Positions 23,231 through 34,500 of a stretch of DNA of 64,000 bases are shown piece after piece (within the stretch, counting starts at the first letter, position 1; every line of letters starts with the position of its first letter). A program made the translations under genes and the position numbers. The notes under the pieces are model-generated. The model saw nothing but the letters and a program-made list of their open reading frames with translations. It was not told where the DNA came from and ran no database searches. Origin of the DNA: Sequoia sempervirens. Its lineage: Eukaryota; Streptophyta; Pinopsida; Cupressales; Cupressaceae. The stretch spans positions 47,664,007-47,728,006 of the forward strand of contig VDFB02018296.1 of assembly GCA_007258455.2 (NCBI GenBank), read 5' to 3'.

Positions 23231-23704
23231 AGGTTCTTGAAGGTAGAGAGATAAAGGCATCTAATACCTTTCATATAAGATTATGAAAGTGTGCGATCAA
23301 TTGTGGTGGACTCATTGTTGCATTGAAAAGTGTTTTCTTTGTGTAACTTTATTCTTCTTCTATCTTCTTGATTTCTTTCTATGGTAGCCAACCTTGACAA
23401 TGAGCCTTTTGGATAGTGTGTCCCATTTTGGTACTAAGCCCCTTTGTATTGGTTTTTCTATTACTTAGATTGTGAGCTAATTTTCATTGCGGTTTTTCCC
23501 TCATTGGGTTTTCCATGTAAATTTGGTGTTTTCATATGTATGGTGTTGTGATTTCAGTTTCTGGTATCTGCATTTTGTGTTTTGTCAACTTAACAAAATA
23601 AGGGTTTAATGAATGCTTGTGGATATATTTACTATTGAGGGTTTTAAAGGATTAATTTTCTACAATTGATTCACCCTCTCTCAGTTGTCTTGTTCATTTC
23701 AACA

Positions 23705-24250
23705 TGAGCACCCTTAGGTACCCAAAATGCATGACCATGTGATGTAGCTGCAAAACACTTCTTCACTACATGATATGATAATGAGGATGAAGAATCCAAG
23801 GGTATCTCCTTCAATACATTAGAATAACTATTGCACTGTACTCTGCATGCATCTAGCTTGTAAAAAGTGCCAACACAAACACCCTTATCCAACACCATAA
23901 CTCCTCTTGTCATCCTTGCATCCTCCACTAGAGAAAACAAATTGCACTCTTGAATCATTTAGTTTACTTACAAAAAGTAGGTTTTGTGCCAAAAATAGGA
24001 TATTCATGAAACCATCAATTTAATTCACACATCTATCAAAAAAACTAATTTTGAATCTTCCAGGACCAACAATCTTTAGGTGAGATTCATCACCCAGGTA
24101 CACCTTCCTACCATCGTACTCTTCATACCTCAAAAACCAATCTCTATGAAAGGTCATGTCAAAGGATGCACTTGAATCTATCAACCACACATATTCTAAT
24201 GCATGGGTTGTCAAGGCTGCAATAAATGCTTCTCATTCATCTTGGGATGA
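23705..24250 (-). pseudogene. B protease and start of the pre-integrase segment
   Basis: Resumes B's frame across element E. It contains a copia protease with WLIDSSASFDMT (catalytic aspartate kept; DSGA changed to DSSA) near 24170, VYLGDESHLKIVG, and then a poorly conserved linker ending at the E insertion point. One frame change at about 23960-24020 separates the two open pieces. Confidence 0.85.
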
Positions 24251-24322
24251 ATTTTCAGATTCAGAATCAAAGAAAGACTTGTTTTTTCTTCTCCTTGCAA
24301 TCTTTTTGAAAGTGACCAATTT
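24251..24322 (-). pseudogene. B gag zinc knuckle, downstream half, split by element H
   Basis: The minus strand here encodes the second half of a CCHC knuckle (GHFQKDCK) and the linker to protease. The first half, WNCGK, is at 29589-29612. If H and one copy of its duplicated target bases are ignored, the two halves join in frame. The first cysteine of the knuckle is phenylalanine. Confidence 0.85.
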
Positions 24323-24882
24323 TGTTGTTATATGGAGCCTAATCAGAATTAGAGGTTAAATTTTCCCCTTTTATCTACGTCCCCCCAAATTATTCAATAG
24401 GGGTTTAGAGGCAACACCCCTTGTGGGGTTCGTGGGCAGTGCCCCTGGTGTGCTCCCTGCTGCGATACAAGGCGAGGTTGAGGGGAAACGCCCCTGCGGG
24501 GGATTAGTGGTAATGCCCCCAAAATCTCAAATGAATTTTATTACTTTATAAAGGTGTTTGGAGTTAATTTTTCTATTGGATGACATAAATAAACTCTATT
24601 TTTTAACCAACATAAGTCTTGATAAAATGGCTAATGGTTAGGGTTTTCTATTGATATTTTATTGTAGCATTTGCAATGATATTTAGTTGCAAGGATTGTT
24701 GGTTGTAATCAATTTGATTTGTTGGATAATAATATTGGAATCTTTGTTGGTGGATGTAGCCTGAGTTTGGGTGAACCATGTTAAAAATTGTCTCTTGCTA
24801 TTATTATTTTTGTGTATTTTCATTCCTCTATTTAATCTTTATTTACATTTAATTGATATTTTCTACATGAAATTTCCCAACA
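24323..24882 (+). repeat. H 5' LTR
   Basis: 560 bp, tgttgttatatgg...ttcccaaca. It contains a GC-rich block at 24398-24522 with several short complementary arms such as aacacccc / ggggtt, in strong contrast to the AT-rich surroundings. Confidence 0.9.
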
Positions 24883-24884
24883 AG

Positions 24885-24896
24885 TGGTATCAGAGT
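24885..24896 (+). other. H primer-binding site
   Basis: tggtatcagagt, one base from the initiator-methionine tRNA complement, two bases after the LTR. Confidence 0.9.
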
Positions 24897-24967
24897 AGGT
24901 TGTGTTCAATTATCATCTACAAGAAGGTCTCATGGTTGAGTGGGAGTCTCACGGTTAAGTGGGAGCA

Positions 24968-25712
24968 ATGGTGGATACGGGTAAATTGAAGGTAGATAAA
25001 TTCAATGGGCATAACTATTAGTTATGGAAGATGCAAATGGAGGATTTATGGAGGCTGTTGGAAGGAATAACCAAGAAACCAACAAAAATGACTGATGAGG
25101 ATTGGAATCTTTTGGACAAAGAGGCACTGGCAACCATTCGTTTATGCTTAGATAAATCTGAGTGGCATTCAATATTACAACAATAAAGACAACTTAGGAG
25201 TTGATGGAAACCCTAAAAAAGTTATATGAAAATCCTTCTGCTTTGAATAAGGTATTTCTTATGAAGCATTTATTTAATATGAAAATGGTAGAAGGTGGGT
25301 TAGTTGCTAATCATTTAAATGAGTTTAATATGGTTTCTAGTCAATTAACTTCTATAAATGTAAACTTTGATGAAGAAGTTTGGGCTCTTTTGATTCTATG
25401 TTCTTTGCTTGAAAGCTGGAATAGCTTGGTAATGGTTGTTAGCAATTTTGTTTTTGGTTCAAATAAATTGAAATTTGATGATGTTGTTGGTGTCATTTTG
25501 AGTGAGGAAATTCATAGGAAAATTTTAGGTGGAACATCCACATCACGTATTGTTTTGAATGCATAAAGTAGGGGCAAACCAAAGGAGAGAGGAAATCATT
25601 CTGGAATTCGTGGGAAGTCACGAGGAAAATCAAAGGACAAAAGGCCCCAATCTAGAGGATAGAAGGATTGTTGGTATTATGGGAAACCAGATCATCTGAA
25701 GAAAGATTGCTG
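24968..25712 (+). pseudogene. H gag
   Basis: Structural gag of copia type. It starts at the ATG at 24968 with a KFNGHNY-LWKMQMED opening (a stop replaces one codon), then the open piece 25201-25566 with the capsid helices and an LLCSLLESWNSLVM segment typical of copia gag. The zinc knuckle at 25669-25710 reads CWYYGKPDHLKKDC; the second cysteine is tyrosine. At least two frame changes lie before it. Confidence 0.88.
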
Positions 25713-26237
25713 GTCTCAAAAAATAAAGGAGACAAAAAGGAAGGAAGTAAAGAGGAAAATGTGGTAAGTAGCAAATTTGATGAGGATGCTTTGATTCTTT
25801 CCCTTGATAATGTTGATGATTCATGGGTTTTAGATTCAAAGGCCTCATTTAATACTACACCTCATAGAAGTTATTTTATTGATTATGTCCAAGAGGATTT
25901 TGGGCTAGTTTATTTGGGAGATAACAAACCCTATCAGATTGTTGGAAAGGGAAGAATTAAGATTAAGTTGCAGAATGGGAATCATTGGATACTACAAGAG
26001 GTAAGGAACATTCCAAGGCTGAGTAGGAATTTAATTTCAGTAGGGAATCTAGGTAATGAAGATTGTAAAATTACTTTTAATGATAAAAAATGGAAGGTTT
26101 CAAGAGGTGCCTTAATAGTAGCAAAAGGTGTGAAAGTAGGCACCTTATATCTTTGTACAGGCCATACTATTCCTTCTACTTTAGTTGTTGTAGAGAAAAC
26201 ACAAATAGGTTTAGGAACAATTGTTGCGGGTTCCTAG
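25713..26237 (+). pseudogene. H aspartic protease
   Basis: Follows the knuckle directly. SWVLDSKASF carries the catalytic aspartate at 25833-25835, with DSGAS changed to DSKAS. VYLGDNKPYQIVGKGRIKI and the LSRNLISVGNL motif follow in the same open piece. The glycine-to-lysine change at the active site would abolish activity in known proteases of this fold. Confidence 0.85.
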
Positions 26238-27360
26238 GAAGAGACTGAAATAGTTGTTGCAAGTTTTGAGACAACACTGCGACATAACAAACTTGGGAAT
26301 ATGATTGAAAAGGGTATGAAGGTACTTCATTCTAAGAAAGTTTTACTAGGTTTGAAATGCATTAATATGGATTTTTATGAAAGTTGCTTTTGTTTTATCA
26401 AGGATGGGAAGCAAAAGAAAGATGAAAAGTTGGAGCTTGTGCATATAAATGTATGGGGACCAACTCAGGTATCTTCTCTCAATGGATCTCAGTATTATGT
26501 TACATTCATAGATGATGCAACTAGGAAGGTTTGAATTTATTTCCATAGGCAAAAATATGATGTATTTGAAGCATTTAAGAAATGGAGAAGCTTGGTTGTG
26601 AATGAGATAGGTAAAATATTAAAATGTCTCAAATCTGATAATGGTGGTGAGTATTGTAGCAAATAATTTGAGGATTATTGTTCATTTAATTGAGTTCATA
26701 GGCAAAAAATGGTTCCAAGGACTCCACAGGAAAATGAAGTGGCTGAATGCATGAACAGGACAATAATGGTGTGTGTAAGGAGTATGATGTTGCATGTTGT
26801 GCTGCCCTTAAACATGTGGGTAGAGGCTGCAAACACTGTTGTTTATTTAATTAATATAGGTCTTTCATTTCCTTTGGGTTGTGGTATTCAAGAGGAAGCA
26901 TCAACATATAAGAAGGCGAGTTATTATTTTCTCAAAACCTTCGGATGTGAAGCATTTGCACACGTAGATTCTGAAAATAGAACCAAGATGGATGAAAAAT
27001 AAAAAAAAGTGTATCTTCATTGGATATGGCATTGATGAATTTGATTATAGGCTTTGCGATGTTGAAAATCTGAAAATTGTGAGAAGCACAGATGTTGTAT
27101 TCAATGAGAAGGTGTTGTACAAAGATCGGTTGCAACAAAATGAGAAGAAAGAAAAGGATTTGGTGGTGCTAGATGATACTCTAGATAGTGATGTTCCAGT
27201 GGTTCCTCATACTCCACAACAACAACAAGAAATATCACAAACTCCACTGAATGTTAGATGGTCAACAAGGTTAAGTAGACCTCCTGAAATGTTTTCTCCC
27301 TCTTTGTATTTTATTTTATTAACAAACGCTGGTGAACCAGAAGGGTATGATGAAGCTATG
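26238..27360 (+). pseudogene. H integrase
   Basis: The pre-integrase part is degraded (26270-26350). Core: VHINVWGP (normally DVWGP), FIDDATRKV, LKSDNGGEYC and TPQENEVAECMNRTI with the catalytic glutamate kept. Then YLINIGLS and LKTFGCEAFAHV, the GYGIDEFDYRLCD region (26992-27100), and the acidic/proline linker up to RT. Three stops and two frame changes break it. The first catalytic aspartate is asparagine. Confidence 0.87.
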
Positions 27361-28890
27361 TAGGCAGATACAAAGGTTTAGTGGGATCTTGCAATGAAAG
27401 AAGAAATGGACTCCTTGCGAAAAAAATAGATTTGGGAATTATGTAGGTTGTCTGTAGGTAAAAAGGTTTTATCAAACAAATGGGTTTATAGGCTGAAAGA
27501 GGAAGTTGGAGGTTAAAAAAAATTAAAGCCAGGTTAGTTGTCAAAGGATTTTCACATAAAAAAAGGTATTGATTTTGCTGATTTTTTTTCTCTGATTGTT
27601 AAGATGACTTCTATTCATATTGTTTTAAGTATTGTGGCTACTGAATATTTGCATTTGGAACAACTAGATGTGAAAATCATATTTCTCCATGGTGATTTGG
27701 AGGAGGAGATATATATGGAACAACCCCAAGGATTTGAGGTCAAAGGTAAAGAGAAATTGGTGTGTAGATTGAAGAAGATTTTATATGGCTTGAAACAAGC
27801 ACCTCAGTAATGATACTTGAAATTTGATAGTTTTATGGTTGAGTAAGGCTACAATAGGTGTAATTCTGATCATTGTGTTTATTTTAAGAGGTTGGATAAT
27901 GAAAAATACAATATTTTATGTTTATATGTTGATGAAATGCTTGTAGTGGGGTCTAACATGGATCACATAAGTGAGTTAAGACAACCATTAGCAAAATCAT
28001 TTTCTATGATGGATTTGGTAGTAGCAAAACAAATCCTTGGTATGAAAATTTGTAGAGATAGGAAGAACAAAACATTGACTCTATCTCAGGCTGATTATGT
28101 TGAAAAGGTGTTGCAAATATTCCATATGGAGAACGAAAAATTTGTTAGCAAACATTTTCCTAGTCATCTAAAATTGACTAAGGAGATGTGTCCAAAGAAA
28201 AAAGAGGATGAAGAAAAAATGTCCAAGGTACCATATGCTTCAGCTGTAGGAAGTTTAATGTACACCATGGTATGCACGAGACTAGATATTGCACATGTTT
28301 TTGGATTTGTAAGTAGGTATATGAGTAATCACAGATTTGAGCATTGGAATGCAGTAAAATGGGCTCTTAGGTATTTGAGAGGTACATCCAATAAAAAATT
28401 ATGTTTTGGGGGTTCTAATACTGACTTAGCAAGTTATGTAGACTTAGATTTGGTAGGGGATATTGATACTAGGCAAAGTACTATAGGTTATGTCTTTACT
28501 ATAGGTGGGGTAGTGGTGAGTTGGATCTCTAGGTTGCAAAAGATGGTTTTTTTATCCACCATAGAGGCAGACTATGTAGCTGCAACATAGGAAAGAAAGG
28601 AGATGAAATGACTACAATCTTTCATGGAAGAATTGGCCCAACAACGAGCTAACAATTATTTGTTTACGAACAACCAAAGTGCCATACATCTTGCAAATAA
28701 TTTTTCCTTGCATTCAAAGACCAAACACATACAATTGAGGTATCACTTCATTCAGTCAGTGTTGGATGATGGACAGTTAAGGCTGGAAAAGATATATATA
28801 GATGAAAATCTAGTGGATATGTTTACAAAGGTAGTGACAAGGGAGAAGCTGAGCTCCTCTTCAGCTTTGGTTGGTCTTCAAGACTAAAAA
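27361..28890 (+). pseudogene. H reverse transcriptase and RNase H
   Basis: RT: KEEMDSL and an LSNKWVYR-type stretch, then DFADFFSLIVKMTSI, EQLDVKIIFLHGDLEEEIYMEQPQGF and [13 protein letters not shown] (27538-27810), then the catalytic motif read as YVDE near 27925, the last aspartate being glutamate. RNase H: YASAVGSLMYTMVCTRLDIAH, YVDLDLVGDIDTRQSTIGY, FLSTIEADYVAAT (to 28590) and the tail with KTKHIQLRYHFI and a final MFTKVVTREKL (28624-28887). The frame breaks are few, so decay is moderate. Confidence 0.9.
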
Positions 28891-28959
28891 TAATAAAACT
28901 AGAACATCAGGGTCTAGGGTGTTTATTTCCAATGGGATCTAAAGGGTCAACGGTGTTAT

Positions 28960-29020
28960 GATCAGTCTCCAAGTGGGAGATGATATGTTGTGGAGTGTGA
29001 TTAGTCTCCAAGTGGGATAT
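28960..29020 (+). other. H polypurine tract with a near copy just upstream
   Basis: gtctccaagtgggata ends at the 3' LTR (29020). A near copy, gtctccaagtgggaga, lies about 40 bases upstream (ending 28980), giving a short direct repeat of the tract. Confidence 0.75.
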
Positions 29021-29583
29021 TGTTGCTATATGAAGCCTAATCAGACTCTAAGGTTAAATTTTCCCCACTTTTATCGGCACGGTTCCCCCCCAAATTATTC
29101 AATGGGGGTTTGGGGGTAGCGCCCCTTGTGGGGTCCATGAGTAGCGCCCCTGGTGCACTCCCTATCACGATACAAGGTAGGGTCGAGGGGTAGCACCCCT
29201 GCAGGGGCTCGAGGGTAGTGCCCCCAAAAGCTCAAATGAATTTTATTATTTTATAAAGGTGTTAGGAGTTATTTTTTCTATTGGACGACATAAAAAACCC
29301 TATTTTGTAACCTACATAGGTCTTGATAAAATGGATAAGGGTTAGGGCTTTTTGTTGATATTGTATTGTAGCATTTGCACCAGTATTTAGTTGCAAGGAT
29401 TGTTGGTTGTAATTGGTTTGATTTTCTAGATAATAGTATTGGAATTTTTGTTGGTGGATGTAGCCCAAGTTTGGGTGAACCATGTTAAAAATTGTCTCTT
29501 GTTATTATTTTTGTGTATTTTCATTCCTCTATTTAATCTTTATTTGCATTTAATTGATATTTTTTGCATGCAATTTCCTAACA
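29021..29583 (+). repeat. H 3' LTR
   Basis: 563 bp, tgttgctatatga...ttcctaaca. It aligns with 24323-24882 throughout, including the GC-rich block (29094-29226). Confidence 0.9.
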
Positions 29584-29588
29584 AGTTT

Positions 29589-30241
29589 TTCCACAATTCC
29601 AAAAATTTTCCTTAAAATTCTTACTAGGAGACTTAGACCTCCCCAAAAAATTTTACTTAGATTTATTGTCCTTTTATCCTTTCTCCTTTGGTCTATGATG
29701 AACAACAAGGGCCTCCTTGGTCATCTCAAAAAACTTTCTCTGTATCTCTTCAGATAACAATGAAGCAACCATCTCATCCATCTTGAACATGGTTACTATG
29801 CTCCCAATGGACATCACCATGTGATCCCATGAGTCTAGCAACAAACATAATAGGAGCATGCAACAATCTTGTTCATTCTTGTCTCCAACGAAACCCAGTT
29901 GAGCAATCAACATTAAAAGATTTTAAATGGTCTACCACGAATCCTCCATCTTCCAAGTATTTAGTCTAATAAAAATCTCCAAGTTTCTTCCATAAAGAAG
30001 CAACAATATTCTATTCATGAACATTCAAGAGAATGCAATCATCCAAATAGAGTCTAATCAATCCCTTTACTTTTTGATCCATGAGATCCCAATATTTTTG
30101 TTTCATGCTATATGGTTTGGTTCTAGAAATAGAAGCCCATAGCTCATGATCTATAAGAATATCTTCCATCTTGAGCTTCTAAAGCTTGAAATTATCATTG
30201 TTAAACTTTTCCATCTCAATCCTTGTGGATTTTCTTGCCAT
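29589..30241 (-). pseudogene. B gag, 5' part up to the first half of the zinc knuckle
   Basis: The start ATG is at 30241-30239 on the minus strand, about 110 bases after the primer site. A KFNNDNFK-L-KLKMED opening typical of copia gag has one stop. The open piece 29674-29913 holds the LLLCLLLDSWDHMVM and MVASLLSEEIQRK segments. The frame then runs to the WNCGK half-knuckle at the H insertion point. Confidence 0.86.
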
Positions 30242-30351
30242 AGTTTTCCTACAAAAAGGTTAGAAAATACACTTTTACAAAAAACTCCCATTGAAACAAA
30301 GACTAGCTCAAAAAACCCTTCTAACCCAACAAAGGAATCAAGGCTCGCTAG

Positions 30352-30363
30352 GCTTTGATACCA
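30352..30363 (-). other. B primer-binding site
   Basis: The minus strand reads tggtatcaaagc, one base from the initiator-methionine tRNA complement, two bases inside the 5' LTR. Confidence 0.9.
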
Positions 30364-30365
30364 AC

Positions 30366-31346
30366 TAAGAGGAAGCTAGGTAAGTGGAAATAACTTCCTA
30401 CACTTACCTAATTAAGGGAGAGTCACAAAATTTTCTTTGAACACCTTATTTAGTTACATAAAGATAAACACATACAAAGAAGAGAAGGTAAAAAATACCA
30501 AGAACACATAAAACAAACAACACTAGATATACATGGGGATAAACCTTTCGGGTAAAAAATCCCACCCTCCAAAAGAATAGTACTATTGTATTATCTAAAA
30601 TAAATATTACAATGCATCTCCAAGTACAAAACTTCTTAAACAATTGTTTTGAAACAAACACCTTTTCTAGAGTGAATTCAACAACACTTCGTTAAACTAC
30701 CTACAAAAAAACTATGCATTCAACAATACAAGGCATCCAATATATAGAAAGATGCAAGAAAGAAGAAGCATATATAAGAGGGTAGGCATCCAAATCCACA
30801 TGGCACAATATTCCATGCCATAACATGTGTTTGGACACAATAACATATTCCTTTACATCCCTTATAGTTGTAATAACATGCAAATATTCCTCCCACAAAC
30901 TTGGGTGCCAAAAATATGCTAAAAATAGGGTATGAAAGATGCCTTACACATCTTATAGTTGTAATAGAATCTATCATAATTGATAACACTTACAACTATA
31001 AGATAATTTGTCATAACTTACCAAGAATACCTGATTCTCTTACAACTTGTCATAACCCAACTTGGGCACCAACTTTATCCATGCAAAAAGATGCCTTATG
31101 ACACATCATATAATCTGTCATAAGTTGTCATAAATTTTCATAGGTCCAAGATTCTAAAGTGGGATGCCTACCTCCACTTGGGATGATGATGTGTCATCTA
31201 GTCACCTCCAACGAAGATGCCACCCAACCAATGGGTCCCAATTGATAACAAGATGTTGTAGGCAATTAAATAATACATAAAAATACAATAATACATTAAA
31301 TTAATTAATATTAAGACTCTAAGGTTGAGAAATCTTAATCCCAACA
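30366..31346 (-). repeat. B 5' LTR
   Basis: 981 bp; plus strand taagagga...cccaaca, the leading TG decayed to TA. TATA-like motif on the minus strand at 30741-30746. The right target-site copy tacat is at 31347-31351. Confidence 0.88.
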
Positions 31347-31351
31347 TACAT

Positions 31352-31559
31352 GTCATTATTTTTCCTTAATTTACTTAGATTTTCTAACTGCATTATCTTT
31401 CCTCTAAGGGTTAATATGATCGGAATTCAACTATGTCTTTTTTGCGACATAGTAGCATGCACATGTATCAAGTGTTTAAAATCTGGCATAAAAGAAACAT
31501 AAGATACTGAAGATATATACTGGTTCTCAGAGGTCTTTTTCTGTTCATCTTTTTCCCTT
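31352..31559 (+). repeat. LTR D, right part
   Basis: About 208 bases between B's target site and a primer-like site. It is taken as the rest of LTR D because it ends ttcccttcca directly before that primer site, and the combined length (about 995 bp) resembles B's LTR. The link to 9196-9982 rests on B's perfect target-site duplication, not on a second D copy. Confidence 0.6.
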
Positions 31560-31562
31560 CCA

Positions 31563-31574
31563 ATTGGTATTAGA
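31563..31574 (+). other. D primer-binding site
   Basis: tggtattagagc, one base from the initiator-methionine tRNA complement, on the plus strand within a few bases of the LTR D end. Confidence 0.8.
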
Positions 31575-34500
31575 GCTGAGATCCATGGTTTGCATGTTAT
31601 TTCATGTGCATGTATGTGAGATGCATGTACTTGCATGAGCTTGCATATACTTGCATGCAAATAATTCATGGTGTTTATGGTTATTTGTGTTTCTTATGTG
31701 TGATTTCTTAGCCTAGAAAGCTTGAGGGAATTTTTTTTGGATTAATTGGTTGATTATTAATCATTTTTCTGAGTGGAAGTTTTGTAGTTGATCTTGGTTT
31801 TAGGAGATAACATGCATATTTTGAAAGATTGAGAAGATGGAGTTTTATGGCTCCTTGATCATGTGGTTTCATTTGATATAATATTAATCTATATCTCCTA
31901 TTTGACAATATATTATAACCCTCATGCATGGTGGTGTTCTTACATTATGTAGTTGTGTGTAGTAGAGTATTCATGTTTGGTGTATGTTCTTGGCTCTCTG
32001 GTCATATGGAGAAACTTGGGTTGTCATGAGTATGGTTTTATGTGCTTATGTTGGGTGCATGGATTTAGCCTTTAGCATTAGAAGGAACTATTTCATTATC
32101 CCTAATATATGTAGGCTATGGAGTTGATATTGGATGATCTAAAAGCTTCTAGAATAGCATAGCTCCTTCATATTCTTGTACATGATGGTGGTTATGGAGT
32201 TTTCCTACAAATAAGCCTAGATTTACGAGACCTCTTCTTCCTTTGGTTGCTTGTACTTGCATGTTTTTGTTTCAAGTTGGTTGGATATGAGGGTGTTGTA
32301 AATTTTCCCTTCAAAATCTATGGTTATGCTTATCTATTCTATTCCCTTGTTCTAGTTTAACTATTCTAGTGTTTTCAGACTTGTGGTTCTTTGATGCAGA
32401 GCAGGGGTGGAGATCTCTTACCAATCACAATTCAATCCTACTTGAACAAATTTTTCACTTGGAAGACCCTAACTTGGTGTATTCACTCAATTTTCCTAAT
32501 TTTGCTTGTAACACATCAAACACTGAAATATGGGAATATCTTTTAGAGAAGGCCTCAAACCCATGAACCAGTTACCATTTATAGTAACCTTTATGGACTT
32601 CTTCAACATATCATATTTGTGCCTAGGGTTGTTTTAGAACATCACCTCCAAAATAGGACTGCTATGTTTCCCTTAAGCCCCAATTAGGCCTCTTTAACAA
32701 AGCAAGTGTATAGTAAAATCTCTCCCAACCACCAATATTCATTCCAAAATACTAAAAAGGTCACATGTGGTATGCAACAACATATTTTTTCCAATGAAAC
32801 ATCTACCAATTCACCAAATTTCAAAACCCTACTTTTGCCTATCAAAACTAGTCTAATACATTTAGATATTTGGCTAGGGCTTGCACAAACAAGGCCCTAA
32901 CTCCATCCCCTACAACTAAAATCCTACTAAACATGAAAAGAAACTTATCTAGTGCCATTCCACTGAGTTACAAATAATTTCACCGATGGAATGGGCTTTT
33001 ATTCCATGTTTTGTGTACAAACCCTCAAAATTCAGGGTTTCTAAACCATTTCCAGAAATTTGCTTTCCAAATGCTTCCAACTTTATGAAAACACTTCAAA
33101 TAAAAAAAAATATGCTCAACACATTCCTACATCAATTCCAAGCAGATTCAATCCATTACCAGGCTGTATAGGCCGTACAAACTTCCTATAGCAGCAAATT
33201 TTGAAGAAAACACACAAAAAATTAAAGTTGCTTTATTGCTTGTGCACCAAAATGTATTATAGAAGATTTCCTCAAAGTTTGTGAGACCTATTTAAAATTC
33301 ACCCAACCAAAAACAATGGTCCATAACCAAATTTTGAATGTATGATCGTTCATCTTCCAAAAGTGACAATATTTGCAAAGTTGCAAAGCAACTTTTGACA
33401 ACATTTTACACATCTTTACAAAACTTGACAACTCAACTACAACCAACCCCAATGACATGAAAAAATTGAAAATGGTCTATTATGACCTTATTACATTAAT
33501 CAAGACTCAAAAACACCCAAAGTTCCTAACATGTGACCATATTGACAAAAATTGACAAGGTGCCCCTACACCAATCTTCCATATGAGAAGTGGATAGGGA
33601 TTTGCATGTGTGTTTGTTACATGAAGATGATTTTGAAAGTTTTACAGGTTAATAAAAATATATAGTTTGTAGATTTATAGAGAGATTGTGTTCACACTCT
33701 TGGAGTTTTGTGGATGAAAATAATTTCAGATTTATAGGAATTCTTGTTTACTTCCTTGACTATGGTACTCAATTGTATATTTGTTTGGAAAATCAGGGTT
33801 GCTAGTGATTTGGTGTTGAAATTTACATGTTATATTCTTTGATATCTAAATTTTACATGTTACTAATGTGTTGATAATTTTTTATGTTTCATTGGCTATG
33901 GATCTATGAGTTATGCAGTTTGTGGATTAGCTACCCATTGGTTATAGTGGGATGACTAGGATTTGGTTTGTTTATATCCATGAGATTGATTCAATGTTGC
34001 TGCAAACTTTATTAGTTGGCCTTGTTTGTGGTCATTTGTGCATTGGTATGTTGCATTGAGATGAGAGGATGGATGATGTTGAGTATATAGATATTTTTTT
34101 ATGAGTATAATTTCTCCTTAAAGGCGATGAGCATAATGACTTAAGTCCATAAAGGAATGCATATTTAAGTGGTAAGTTGCAAAGATTATCAATTTATCAC
34201 TTTTTTATCATTTAGCCTCTACTCGACTGAGGCTAAGCTCTCCTTTTCATCATCATCACCATTGTGGAGGTAGAAATACCAAAATGGGGTTTGACTTAGG
34301 TAAACCCCTACATGACACAACCCTTTTCCCTATTTTTTGTGTATAGGTTGTAGATCAAGAAAAAATTTGGGAGAGGATTGAAGACCTAGTTGCTTAATCA
34401 AGCATTCAAGCCGTAAAAGTCAAAAAATTAGGGAAAGAGGGATTTATTAGAAAAATATTCTAAAACTAAGTTCAAAGGAAGAGCACCTATAGGTGAAGAC

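Larger units (their letters stand above)
13740..23704 (+). mobile_element. Element E: Sirevirus-like Ty1/copia retrotransposon nested in B
   Basis: 9.97 kb on the plus strand: 5' LTR 13740-15355, primer site 15358-15369, gag, protease, integrase, RT, RNase H, several polypurine-like tracts, 3' LTR 19819-23704 (enlarged by later insertions). Copia order is clear. Assignment to the Sirevirus (SIRE/Maximus) lineage rests on the long LTR, the RNase H tail followed by ENLGVIS, and repeated purine tracts before the 3' LTR. This is a lineage judgement from motifs, not from a tree. Confidence 0.88.
19819..23704 (+). repeat. E 3' LTR, enlarged by two insertions
   Basis: Starts tgttgcaagaatgatgg and ends tttcaaca as the 5' LTR does. 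Matching pieces are 19819-20122, 21362 to about 21636, and about 23231-23704. Between them lie a solo gypsy LTR (20123-21356) and segment F (about 21637-23230). The right target-site copy tgagc follows at 23705. Confidence 0.85.
24323..29583 (+). mobile_element. Element H: Ty1/copia retrotransposon nested in B
   Basis: 5.26 kb on the plus strand: 5' LTR 24323-24882, primer site 24885-24896, gag, protease, integrase, RT, RNase H, polypurine tract, 3' LTR 29021-29583. The target-site duplication is aattt (24318-24322) and agttt (29584-29588), four of five bases equal. It splits the gag zinc knuckle of B. It is among the less decayed elements, with an open stretch of 232 codons, yet still carries stops and frameshifts. 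Confidence 0.92.
9983..31346 (-). mobile_element. Element B: Ty1/copia retrotransposon containing nested E and H
   Basis: Minus-strand element with 3' LTR 9983-10946 and 5' LTR 30366-31346, flanked by a perfect 5-bp target-site duplication tacat (9978-9982 and 31347-31351). The integrase-before-RT order defines Ty1/copia. Its coding sequence is continued across two later insertions, E (13740-23704) and H (24323-29583). Subtracting these and their duplicated target bases leaves about 6.1 kb, a normal copia size. Frames are full of stops. Confidence 0.92.
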
